Source: UMGS902 sp045538895 (GTDB lineage Bacteria > Bacillota > Clostridia > Oscillospirales > CAG-272). Taken from it: a stretch of 10,750 nucleotides of DNA. Made by a program: the position numbers and the translations under genes. The stretch lies in NCBI GenBank assembly GCA_045538895.1, contig JAZQEH010000031.1:1-10750 (forward strand), read 5' to 3'. Numbering within the stretch: the stretch's first letter is position 1; every line of letters starts with the position of its first letter. Positions 1 to 4,985 of this stretch are shown here, piece by piece. The notes under the pieces were generated by a model. It worked only from the letters and a program-made list of their open reading frames with translations, was not told the origin of the DNA and did no database searches.

Positions 1-90
1 GGGGAAGAATAGATGCAGGGGAAGAACAGATGCAGGGGAAGAACAGATGCAGGGGAAGAACAGATGCAGGGGAAGAACAGATGCAGGGGA
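1..90. repeat. 17-bp tandem repeat array, 5 copies plus partial
   Basis: Five consecutive copies of the unit ggggaagaacagatgca lie at 1-17, 18-34, 35-51, 52-68 and 69-85, followed by a partial gggga. Copies 2-5 are identical; the first differs by one base (t for c at position 10). The array begins at the first base, so it may extend beyond the window. A 17-bp period is not a multiple of three, so the open frame across it is not evidence of a protein. No unique spacers separate the units, so it is not a CRISPR array. Function is unknown; it looks like an intergenic minisatellite. Confidence 0.93.
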
Positions 91-115
91 ACTTTTTGTG
101 AAGAGTTCCCCTGCA
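82..115. repeat. 15-bp perfect inverted repeat capping the tandem array
   Basis: The arm at 82-96 (tgcaggggaacttt and one more t) pairs with 101-115 around a 4-base tgtg loop, with one G-T wobble (94/103). The left arm is built from the last repeat unit (tgcagggga), so the array runs directly into the hairpin. As RNA or single-stranded DNA it would be very stable. Neither strand shows a clear T-run directly after it, so a terminator role is not well supported. Confidence 0.8.
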
Positions 116-159
116 CCCCTCAAAAACTTTTGAAAATGAAAATTATTGTTTACATTAAC

Positions 160-284
160 AAGCCTTCCTCAGACGAGGAAGGTGGCGCCGTAAGGCGACG
201 GAAGGAGGGAACCTTTCTGATTGTTACTTTTTTCCTCCCTCAGTCAGCGTTCCGCTGACAGCTCCCTCGTCTGAGGGAGCCTTT
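160..284. repeat. Inverted pair of hairpin-rich intergenic repeat elements (REP/MITE-like)
   Basis: Two related copies of about 50 bp face each other: 160-210 on the plus strand and 233-284 on the minus strand, separated by about 22 bp. Each copy has an outer hairpin with an agac loop (163-182, arms ccttcctc/gaggaagg; 261-280, arms gctccctc/gagggagc) and an inner hairpin (186-197, cgcc/ggcg; 243-259, gtcagcg/cgctgac). The inner stems differ in sequence but both remain paired, which suggests the structure is conserved rather than the bases. Such elements are, from memory, frequent between genes of gut Clostridia. No transposase is present, so mobility would require help in trans. The copies lie just downstream of the SLOG-like gene and may also affect its transcript end. 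Confidence 0.75.
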
Positions 285-312
285 ATTACTTCCCCTAAAC
301 ATTAATTTATCT

Positions 313-630
313 TTAAACCGTTATTAACTCTATATTTTTATTAATACGCTTACAATAGTCTACCAACGTTTTTACAACTACATCATTGTCATCGCAAAAT
401 GCAATCACAATATCTGCAGCATGCATCGCATCTAAATCACGCATAAAACCTGCTGCCCTACCGTAATTAATATCAGGTAAGAGTAATGTCAGCTTGATAC
501 CTTTCTTTTTTGCATATTCACACAAGACTTCATTTTTACCACTCCAAATAATTTCGGTGATAGTTTGCGGTAAATATTTTTCAAAATCACTATAGCCTAT
601 TTTCCTCGAACCAATAATCGCTGCTTTCAC
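313..630 (-). CDS. SLOG/DUF2493-like small protein, divergent
   Basis: The protein begins MKAAIIGSRKI, the N-terminal beta strand and GSR turn of small Rossmann-like SLOG (DUF2493-type) proteins, and keeps the later features of the family: the LLPD...YGRAA segment (residues 50-60) and ADIVIAF (72-78). I chose the GTG start at 630, giving 105 aa. AGGTG lies 5 nt upstream (636-640) and the N-terminus then matches the family; an in-frame ATG at 678 would add 16 residues but has no ribosome binding site. Family members usually carry a glycine-rich SGGAxGxD motif after the second strand. Here that stretch reads IIWSGKNEVLCEYAKKKG (27-44), and the usual FWDGxSxGT region reads FCDDNDVVVKT. Ligand binding may therefore be lost or changed. 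SLOG proteins are thought to bind or process nucleotide-derived ligands, but no specific role can be assigned. It is transcribed divergently from the XRE pair. Confidence 0.7.
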   Translation of the reverse strand: MKAAIIGSRKIGYSDFEKYLPQTITEIIWSGKNEVLCEYAKKKGIKLTLLLPDINYGRAAGFMRDLDAMHAADIVIAFCDDNDVVVKTLVDYCKRINKNIELITV

Positions 631-700
631 AAAAACACCTATTCTTATAAAATTTTCGATTTTATGCTTGTTTTGCATAATTTATTTCATTCTAATTACT

Positions 701-728
701 ATTATATCTGTTTATAGAATAAAATCAA
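701..728 (-). promoter_or_regulatory. Sigma-A-type promoter for the SLOG-like gene
   Basis: On the minus strand, TTGATT (728-723) and a perfect TATAAT (706-701) are separated by 16 nt. Transcription would start near 694, leaving a leader of about 64 nt to the GTG at 630 or about 16 nt to the ATG at 678. It lies in the divergent gap between this gene and the XRE pair, so binding by the XRE proteins nearby could affect it. That regulatory link is inference only. Confidence 0.6.
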
Positions 729-776
729 TAATATGAATAAAAAATATTCTTAAGCAGTATTAATCGGGGTGACATA

Positions 777-1043
777 ATGGCAAAATGCATGTTTTTAGTG
801 AAAGGAAATATTTGCGCTGAACGCATCAGGCTGGGACGTGCGTTACACAAGCCGCCTTTGAACCAAGCAGAACTTGCTACAAAAATCCAACTAATGGGGA
901 TGGAAATGACTCAACCTATTATTTCAAGAATTGAGAAAAACCAACGTCATGTTTGCGATGCAGAACTCCGAATGTTCGCAAAAGCACTGGGGGTAAGCAT
1001 GGATTGGCTTTGCGGCGATACCGATGAAATCAAACTCACATAA
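777..1043 (+). CDS. XRE-family helix-turn-helix regulator
   Basis: This 88-residue single-domain protein matches the XRE/Cro helix-turn-helix family. A first helix (GNICAERIRLGRALH, about 11-25) leads into the HTH: NQAELATKI (28-36), then MTQPIISRIEKNQRHV (44-59) as the recognition helix region, and a C-terminal half, DAELRMFAKALGVSMDWLCGDTD, typical of the fold. It should bind DNA as a dimer and act as a transcriptional regulator, targets unknown. The ATG at 777 is preceded by GGGGTGA (766-772), 4 nt away. An in-frame ATG at residue 5 is possible. The gene ends 3 nt before a second HTH gene and the two are presumably cotranscribed. Upstream is AT-rich with a small repeat (gaata/tattc, 735-749). 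I found no convincing promoter of its own on this strand. Confidence 0.85.
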   Translation: MAKCMFLVKGNICAERIRLGRALHKPPLNQAELATKIQLMGMEMTQPIISRIEKNQRHVCDAELRMFAKALGVSMDWLCGDTDEIKLT

Positions 1044-1046
1044 AAT

Positions 1047-1289
1047 ATGAATACTATAAAAGCAACAAAAAATCGAATTCAACAATTATGTGGCGAACGA
1101 AACATCACCATCAACAAATTAGCAACCATTTGTGCATTACCACCATCATCAATAAAAGCAATTTTGTACGGAAGAAGTCAGAATCCTAAACTTCTTACCA
1201 TAAAAATGATTTGTGACGGTCTTGGAATAACGCTTGCAGAGTTTTTTGACACAGATGAGTTCAACAATCTTGAACAAGAAATCAAATAA
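1047..1289 (+). CDS. XRE-family helix-turn-helix regulator, second of pair
   Basis: An 80-residue protein consisting essentially of one XRE HTH domain. NRIQQLCGERNITINKLATICALPPSSIKAILYGRSQNPKL (about 9-49) contains the two HTH helices, and TIKMICDGLGITLAEFFD (about 51-68) is the usual closing segment. It probably binds DNA, with unknown targets. It starts 3 nt after the preceding HTH gene stops and the sequence before its ATG lacks a purine-rich ribosome binding site, so it is likely translated by coupling to the upstream gene. Its transcript ends at the hairpin terminator just downstream, shared with the convergent ribosomal cluster. The two HTH proteins are clearly different in sequence, so they are not a recent duplication. 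Confidence 0.82.
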   Translation: MNTIKATKNRIQQLCGERNITINKLATICALPPSSIKAILYGRSQNPKLLTIKMICDGLGITLAEFFDTDEFNNLEQEIK

Positions 1290-1296
1290 ATTCCAT

Positions 1297-1333
1297 AAAA
1301 AAATCCCACTCTTACGAGTGGGATTTTATTTTG
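1297..1333. terminator. Bidirectional Rho-independent terminator
   Basis: The stem tcccactc (1304-1311) / gagtggga (1316-1323), with loop ttac, is extended by flanking A-T pairs to 12 bp. On the plus strand it is followed by ttttatttt (1324-1332), ending the XRE pair. On the minus strand the seven A bases at 1297-1303 give a T7 tract, ending the alpha-operon transcript about 20 nt after the rplQ stop. Both arms of a classical intrinsic terminator are therefore present in both directions. Confidence 0.92.
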
Positions 1334-1348
1334 CTTTTAAGCTAACAA

Positions 1349-1723
1349 TTAGTCAGCCTTCTCCTCGTTCTTGGGAGCGTTAGCAACCAGACGGATGATT
1401 GCCATTTCAGCAGCGTCGCCGCGACGGGGACCGATCTTGTAGATCTGGGTGTAACCGCCGTTACGGTCAGCATACTCGGGAGCGATAGTATCGAAAAGCT
1501 TCTTAACAACGCTCTCCTTGGTGATAAAAGCAAGTGCCTGACGGCGGGAAGCAAGAGTGTTCTTCTTGCCAAGAGTAATCATCTTCTCAGCGAGAGGCTT
1601 TACTTCCTTTGCTCTGGTGAGAGTGGTCTCAACAGAACCGTTCTCAAGCAAATATGTTACCATACCTCTGAGCATAGCTTTTCTATGATCAGAAGTTCTG
1701 CCAAGTTTTCTTGTTCCGGGCAT
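1349..1723 (-). CDS. rplQ: 50S ribosomal protein L17 (bL17)
   Basis: The 124-residue protein starts MPGTRKLGRTSDHRKAMLRG, the signature N-terminus of bL17. It continues with LLENGSVETTLTRAKEVKPLAEKMITLGKK (about 26-55) and the C-terminal YTQIYKIGPRRGDAAEMAIIRLV (about 91-113), followed by a short acidic/lysine tail. Length fits the family. L17 is a large-subunit protein positioned near the peptide exit tunnel. It is the last gene of the alpha operon and sits directly downstream of rpoA, its usual place in bacteria. The start is supported by AAGGAGGG (1731-1738), 7 nt upstream. The transcript ends at the bidirectional terminator beyond the stop codon. Confidence 0.98.
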   Translation of the reverse strand: MPGTRKLGRTSDHRKAMLRGMVTYLLENGSVETTLTRAKEVKPLAEKMITLGKKNTLASRRQALAFITKESVVKKLFDTIAPEYADRNGGYTQIYKIGPRRGDAAEMAIIRLVANAPKNEEKAD

Positions 1724-1750
1724 TGTAATTCCCTCCTTGTAGTATTTATA

Positions 1751-1764
1751 TAACCTATAGGTTA
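1751..1764 (-). other. Perfect palindrome abutting the rpoA stop codon
   Basis: taacctataggtta is a perfect 14-bp palindrome immediately after the rpoA stop (1765-1767) in the 41-nt rpoA-rplQ gap. In RNA it could form a 5-bp stem with a tata loop. It is one of a set of stem-loops at gene ends in this cluster. It is weak, so function is uncertain. Confidence 0.45.
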
Positions 1765-2733
1765 TTAGTCGTCCTCGCGTTTAAGTTCGAGGCCGAGTCC
1801 CTGAAGCTTGTTAATAACTTCTTCAAGCGACTTCTTACCGAGGTTCTTGACCTTGATCATTTCACTCTCGGTACGATTTGTCAAATCTTCAACGGTATTG
1901 ATTCCCGCACGCTTCAAGCAGTTGAAGCTACGAACTGACAAGTCAAGATCTTCAATGGTCATCTCAAGGACTCTGTCCCTGATGGTTTCTTTGCGTTCAA
2001 CCATAATTTCCGCCTTCATAGCCTCATCCGACATATTTACGAAGAGGTTGAGATGCTCGTTGAGTATCTTGGCACCAAGCGAAATCGCTTCTTTGGCGGA
2101 AACGGTACCGTTAGTCTTTACGTTAAGCGTAAGCTTATCGTAGTCGGTGATGTTTCCAACACGGGTGTTTTCAACTGTATACTGTACTTTGTATACAGGA
2201 GTATAAATAGAATCGGTGAAAATAAGACCGATGGGAGCACTGGTCTGTGCAGTAGCGTTGTACGCCTGCTTATTCTTCTCCTGAGAAACATATCCGCGTC
2301 CACGGTCAAATGTAAGCTCCATGTAGAAGCGTGCATTTTCGCAAACGGTTGCGATATGATGCTCGGGGTTAAGAATTTCGATGTCAGCATCTGTTGCAAT
2401 ATCGCCTGCCTTAACATCACAAGCACCGGTTACATCAATAACAACGGTCTTGGGAGTCTGGGAGTAAAGCTTTGCAACGATTCCCTTTACGTTAAGAACG
2501 ATTTCGGTAACATCTTCTTTTACACCGGGCACGGTTGTAATTTCATGAAGAACACCATCAATCTTGATGCTGCAAACCGCAACACCGGGAAGCGAGCTGA
2601 GAAGTACTCTGCGAAGCGAGTTGCCAAGAGTAGTACCGTAGCCACGCTCAAGAGGCTCAACAACGAAAGTACCTTCGCTGCCGTCTTCACTAACATCAAC
2701 CATGTTTATATTAGGCTTTTCTATTTCAATCAT
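1765..2733 (-). CDS. rpoA: DNA-directed RNA polymerase alpha subunit
   Basis: This 322-residue protein has the complete alpha subunit layout. The N-terminal assembly domain (about 1-230) includes GYGTTLGNSLRRVLLSSLPG (31-50), which dimerises and nucleates beta/beta-prime binding. A linker joins it to the C-terminal domain (about 250-320). The C-terminal domain keeps RSFNCLKRAGI (268-278), with R268 equivalent to the DNA UP-element-binding arginine (R265 in E. coli), and the helix-hairpin-helix NLGKKSLEEVINKL (about 297-310). AlphaCTD also contacts activators. The start has TAAGGAGG (2741-2748) 7 nt upstream. The gene is flanked by rpsD and rplQ as in most bacteria, but the 124-nt gap before it is the longest within the cluster and contains a stem-loop. 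Confidence 0.99.
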   Translation of the reverse strand: MIEIEKPNINMVDVSEDGSEGTFVVEPLERGYGTTLGNSLRRVLLSSLPGVAVCSIKIDGVLHEITTVPGVKEDVTEIVLNVKGIVAKLYSQTPKTVVIDVTGACDVKAGDIATDADIEILNPEHHIATVCENARFYMELTFDRGRGYVSQEKNKQAYNATAQTSAPIGLIFTDSIYTPVYKVQYTVENTRVGNITDYDKLTLNVKTNGTVSAKEAISLGAKILNEHLNLFVNMSDEAMKAEIMVERKETIRDRVLEMTIEDLDLSVRSFNCLKRAGINTVEDLTNRTESEMIKVKNLGKKSLEEVINKLQGLGLELKREDD

Positions 2734-2824
2734 TTCGTACCCTCCTTAATAATCTGTTATGCAATCCGATAGTCTTTTCCAAAATGGAGTGGTGCATCAT
2801 TACATACAAGATACCAAAGCCACG

Positions 2825-2851
2825 CTCCGATATAATGTATGCATATCGGAG
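2825..2851 (-). promoter_or_regulatory. 9-bp stem-loop in the rpsD-rpoA spacer
   Basis: ctccgatat (2825-2833) and atatcggag (2843-2851) are perfect complements around a 9-base loop, starting 6 nt after the rpsD stop. A bulged G allows two more pairs (2823-2824 with 2853-2854). On the coding (minus) strand no T-run follows, so it is not a canonical terminator. A second UAUCGGA (2766-2772) closer to rpoA could pair with the first arm instead (7 bp), which would allow two conformations. The rest of this 124-nt gap shows only the rpoA ribosome binding site, and I see no convincing promoter. Confidence 0.6.
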
Positions 2852-2857
2852 GCGGTA

Positions 2858-3481
2858 TTACTTGGAATAGAACTCAACGATGAGCTGCTCGTTGATCTCA
2901 AAGTCGATATCTTCTCTTGCGGGAAGAGTAACAACCTTTGCAGTGCCGTTTTCAGCAACCTCAAGCCACTTGGGTGTCTTTGCTGCTGCAACGCCCTCGA
3001 GAAGTTCCTTGATCTTTGCGCTGTCAGTGCTGCTCTCGTTGATTGAGATAACATCGCCAGCCTTTACAAGGATAGAGGGAATGTTAGCCTTTTTGCCGTT
3101 AACTCTGAAATGGTTGTGGAGAACGAGCTGACGAGCTTCCTTACGGCTGGATGCCATACCCATTCTGTAAACAACGTTGTCAAGACGGCTCTCAAGGATA
3201 ACAAGAAGGTTTTCACCGGTCATGCCGGGCTTCTTGTCTGCCATGATGAAGTAGTTCTTGAACTGCTTCTCAAGCAGGCCATAATATCTTCTTACCTTCT
3301 GCTTTTCACGAAGGTGCATGCCGTATTCGCCGATCTTCTTACGAGCATCGCCGTGCTGACCGGGAACCTGTGCTCTGCGGTCAAATGCACACTTGCCGGA
3401 AGTGCAACGCTCACCCTTAAGATAGAGCTTTGTGCCTTCTCTACGGCAAAGTCTGCAAACAGGACCTGTATATCTTGCCAT
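2858..3481 (-). CDS. rpsD: 30S ribosomal protein S4 (uS4), zinc-binding type
   Basis: This 207-residue protein has the full S4 architecture. MARYTGPVCRLCRREG at the N-terminus is followed by a C9-x2-C12...C26-x4-C31 zinc site, the helical region KQKVRRYYGLLEKQF (about 61-75), and the S4 RNA-binding domain SRLDNVVYRMGMASSRKEARQLVLHNHFRVNGKKANIPS (about 97-135). S4 is a primary 16S rRNA binder that nucleates 30S assembly and, in several bacteria, represses its own operon. All four cysteines are retained, so this is the metal-binding form. The start is set by AGGAGG (3491-3496), 9 nt upstream. It sits between rpsK and rpoA in conserved order. Confidence 0.99.
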   Translation of the reverse strand: MARYTGPVCRLCRREGTKLYLKGERCTSGKCAFDRRAQVPGQHGDARKKIGEYGMHLREKQKVRRYYGLLEKQFKNYFIMADKKPGMTGENLLVILESRLDNVVYRMGMASSRKEARQLVLHNHFRVNGKKANIPSILVKAGDVISINESSTDSAKIKELLEGVAAAKTPKWLEVAENGTAKVVTLPAREDIDFEINEQLIVEFYSK

Positions 3482-3503
3482 TTTGTTATACCTCCTAAAA
3501 TAA

Positions 3504-3899
3504 TTACACGCGTCTGCGCTTAGGCGGACGGCAACCGTTGTGAGGAATCGGGGTAACGTCCTTAATCATTGTGATTTCAAGACCTACAGTCTGAAGTGCA
3601 CGGATTGCGGATTCACGTCCCGAACCGGGGCCCTTTACATAAACCTCAACGGTTTTCATACCGTGGTCAACAGCGATCTTACCAGCTGTTTCTGCTGCAG
3701 TCTGTGCTGCAAAAGGAGTAGACTTTCTCGAACCCTTGAAGCCCATCTCACCTGCAGATGCCCAAGATACTGCGTTACCTTCGGTATCGGTTATAGTGAT
3801 AATTGTGTTATTAAAGGTAGCCTGAATATGTGCTGCACCCTTCTCAACGTTCTTACGTTCGCGGCGCTTTTTAATAACCTTTTTAACAGCTTTAGCCAT
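3504..3899 (-). CDS. rpsK: 30S ribosomal protein S11 (uS11)
   Basis: The 131-residue product shows the uS11 hallmarks: a basic N-terminal extension (KKVIKKRRERKNVEKG), then AHIQATFNNTIITITDTEGNAVSWASAGEMGFKGSRKSTPFAAQ (about 23-66), VYVKGPGSGRESAIRAL (about 87-103) and the basic C-terminal HNGCRPPKRRRV. S11 sits on the 30S platform and contacts the mRNA/Shine-Dalgarno region. The AGGAG site (3912-3916) touches the rpsM stop codon and is about 12 nt from the ATG, which is rather long spacing but leaves the start unambiguous from the family N-terminus. Translation is probably coupled to rpsM. Confidence 0.99.
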   Translation of the reverse strand: MAKAVKKVIKKRRERKNVEKGAAHIQATFNNTIITITDTEGNAVSWASAGEMGFKGSRKSTPFAAQTAAETAGKIAVDHGMKTVEVYVKGPGSGRESAIRALQTVGLEITMIKDVTPIPHNGCRPPKRRRV

Positions 3900-3916
3900 T
3901 CTTTCTGGTCACTCCT

Positions 3917-4285
3917 TTACTTCTTCTTATTCGCGATGGTCTTTGCGGGACCCTTGCGAGTTCTTGCATTTGTCTTGGTTCTCTGTCCTCTAACGGGGAG
4001 ACCCTTTCTATGACGAATGCCACGGTAGCAGTTGATTTCTACCATGTTCTTGATGTTGAGCTGTACTTCTCTGCGGAGGTCACCCTCTACAGTGTAGTTA
4101 GCCTCGATCTCGTCACGGAGCTTAGCAACCTCTGCCTCGGTAAGGTCCTTTGCACGGGTATCAGGATTGATACCGGTCTTTGCAAGGATTTCCTTAGCAC
4201 TGGTCTGTCCGATACCGTAGATATAAGTAAGCGCGATTTCTACACGCTTCTGATTTGGAATATCAACACCAGCTATACGAGCCAT
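3917..4285 (-). CDS. rpsM: 30S ribosomal protein S13 (uS13)
   Basis: The 122-residue protein starts MARIAGVDIPNQKRVEIALTYIYGIG, the characteristic uS13 N-terminus, and contains the helix-two-turn-helix region GQTSAKEILAKTGI (about 26-39), NCYRGIRHRKGLPVRGQRTKTNARTRKGP (about 85-113) and a lysine-rich tail. S13 lies in the 30S head and forms the B1 bridges to the large subunit; its tail reaches toward the P-site tRNA. GAAAGGATGG (4295-4304) is the ribosome binding site. In E. coli this start is where S4 represses the alpha operon. Here the 60-nt leader holds only a small 5-bp hairpin, and I see no obvious S4 pseudoknot. Confidence 0.99.
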   Translation of the reverse strand: MARIAGVDIPNQKRVEIALTYIYGIGQTSAKEILAKTGINPDTRAKDLTEAEVAKLRDEIEANYTVEGDLRREVQLNIKNMVEINCYRGIRHRKGLPVRGQRTKTNARTRKGPAKTIANKKK

Positions 4286-4312
4286 TTGTGTAATCCATCC
4301 TTTCTTTGGTTT

Positions 4313-4326
4313 GTGTCAAACGACAC
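4313..4326 (-). other. Small stem-loop in the rpmJ-rpsM spacer
   Basis: gtgtc (4313-4317) and gacac (4322-4326) form a perfect 5-bp stem with a 4-base loop in the 60-nt gap, just upstream of the rpsM ribosome binding site. It is short, and its role, if any, is unknown. Confidence 0.35.
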
Positions 4327-4345
4327 CTCGGTTAAATGGTTTTGC

Positions 4346-4459
4346 TTAACCCTGCTTCTGCTTGTGCTTGGGGTTTTCGCAAATAACCATTACTTTACCT
4401 TTTCTCTTGATGATTTTGCACTTTTCGCAAATCTTCTTTACGGAAGGCTTAACTTTCAT
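4346..4459 (-). CDS. rpmJ: 50S ribosomal protein L36 (bL36), zinc-binding type
   Basis: A 37-codon gene reads MKVKPSVKKICEKCKIIK, then RKGKVMVICENPKHKQKQG, the canonical bL36 sequence and length. The zinc ligands C11, C14, C27 and H32 are all present, so this is the zinc-ribbon (C+) form rather than the cysteine-free paralogue used under zinc limitation. L36 stabilises 23S rRNA folding in the late-assembled large subunit. It lies between infA and rpsM, its usual place in Firmicutes. GAAAGGAAG upstream is a reasonable ribosome binding site. It is easily overlooked because of its length. Confidence 0.98.
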   Translation of the reverse strand: MKVKPSVKKICEKCKIIKRKGKVMVICENPKHKQKQG

Positions 4460-4486
4460 TGTTCATCTTCCTTTCATAATGGTTAA

Positions 4487-4500
4487 TTGACATAAGTCAA
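4487..4500 (-). other. Stem-loop just after the infA stop codon
   Basis: ttgac (4487-4491) and gtcaa (4496-4500) form a perfect 5-bp stem with an ataa loop, 3 nt beyond the infA stop (4504-4506) in the 44-nt infA-rpmJ gap. It is short and A-T containing, so weak alone. It is noted because similar structures follow other genes here. Confidence 0.4.
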
Positions 4501-4503
4501 AGT

Positions 4504-4722
4504 TTATTTTACTCGCCAGGTAATGCGGCCCTTGGTGAGGTCGTAAACCGATACCTCAACAGTTACCTTATCACCGGGCAAAATTCTGATATAGTTCATG
4601 CGAAGCTTTCCCGAAATGTGGGCATTTACGATATGTCCGTTGGGAAGCTGCACTTTGAAGTTGGCATTGGGCAGCGCCTCAACAACCACGCCTTCAAATT
4701 CCATTACATCATCTTTTGCCAC
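4504..4722 (-). CDS. infA: Translation initiation factor IF-1
   Basis: The 72-residue protein is a single S1-like OB fold with the IF-1 signature: AKDDVMEFEGVVVEALPNANFKVQLPNGHIVNAHISGKLRMNYIRILPGDKVTVEVSVYDLTKGRITWR. IF-1 binds the 30S A site during initiation and works with IF-2 and IF-3. Length is exactly typical. The start is GTG, not ATG (4720-4722), preceded at 7 nt by AGGAGG (4730-4735), which overlaps the TAG stop of the upstream KOW gene. The arrangement (stop overlapping the ribosome binding site) suggests translational coupling. Location between map/KOW and rpmJ is the standard Firmicute order. Confidence 0.98.
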   Translation of the reverse strand: MAKDDVMEFEGVVVEALPNANFKVQLPNGHIVNAHISGKLRMNYIRILPGDKVTVEVSVYDLTKGRITWRVK

Positions 4723-4733
4723 TGTAGTTCCTC

Positions 4734-4985
4734 CTATTTCGCCGAATCCTCATATTTACATATGCGTTCGTACAATTCACTGTCACTAAGCGGAAGCGTA
4801 ATACGCTCACACTCAATAAATGATAAATGCTTCAGTCTTTTTTTCTTTGGGCTTTCCGTTTTGCGGAGTTTTCCGTCTGCAACGAGAACAAAGTCCTCAC
4901 CGAGTACGTCAACCACACAGAAAAGCCTTTTTCTGTCCCTGCCGCACTTTGAATATGCAAGCAGGCCGATATATTCCTTGCTCAT
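4734..4985 (-). CDS. KOW-domain RNA-binding protein (L14e/L27e-like)
   Basis: This 83-residue protein begins YIGLLAYSKCGRDRKRLFCVVDVLGEDFVLVADGKLRKTESPKKKRLKHL, which resembles the KOW/SH3-like motif of eukaryotic/archaeal L14e, L6e and L27e: a glycine-containing strand and turn followed by a basic stretch (KPKKK-type, about 43-52) suited to RNA binding. Homologues are commonly annotated in Clostridia between map and infA as a 'KOW domain-containing RNA-binding protein'. A role in ribosome or translation is inferred from this location only. The start codon overlaps the map stop (ATGA, 4982-4985), implying coupled translation, and its own stop overlaps the infA ribosome binding site. The C-terminal part (ECERITLPLSDSELYERICKYE) is acidic and probably helical. 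Confidence 0.85.
   Translation of the reverse strand: MSKEYIGLLAYSKCGRDRKRLFCVVDVLGEDFVLVADGKLRKTESPKKKRLKHLSFIECERITLPLSDSELYERICKYEDSAK

Noticed and set aside
1..90. CRISPR array
   Set aside because: The units are 17 bp and directly adjacent, with no unique spacers and no cas genes.
13..258. 81-residue open frame across the tandem repeats and hairpin elements
   Set aside because: It is formed from a 17-bp repeat read in shifting phase and from structural repeats, has no ribosome binding site and no family resemblance.
2053..2772. 239-residue plus-strand open frame opposite rpoA
   Set aside because: It is antisense to a clearly recognised rpoA and shows no recognisable protein features; it is a codon-bias shadow.
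2831..2836. Perfect TATAAT on the plus strand in the rpsD-rpoA spacer
   Set aside because: No -35 element sits at suitable spacing, it would fire antisense into rpsD, and the bases are explained by the hairpin arm and loop.
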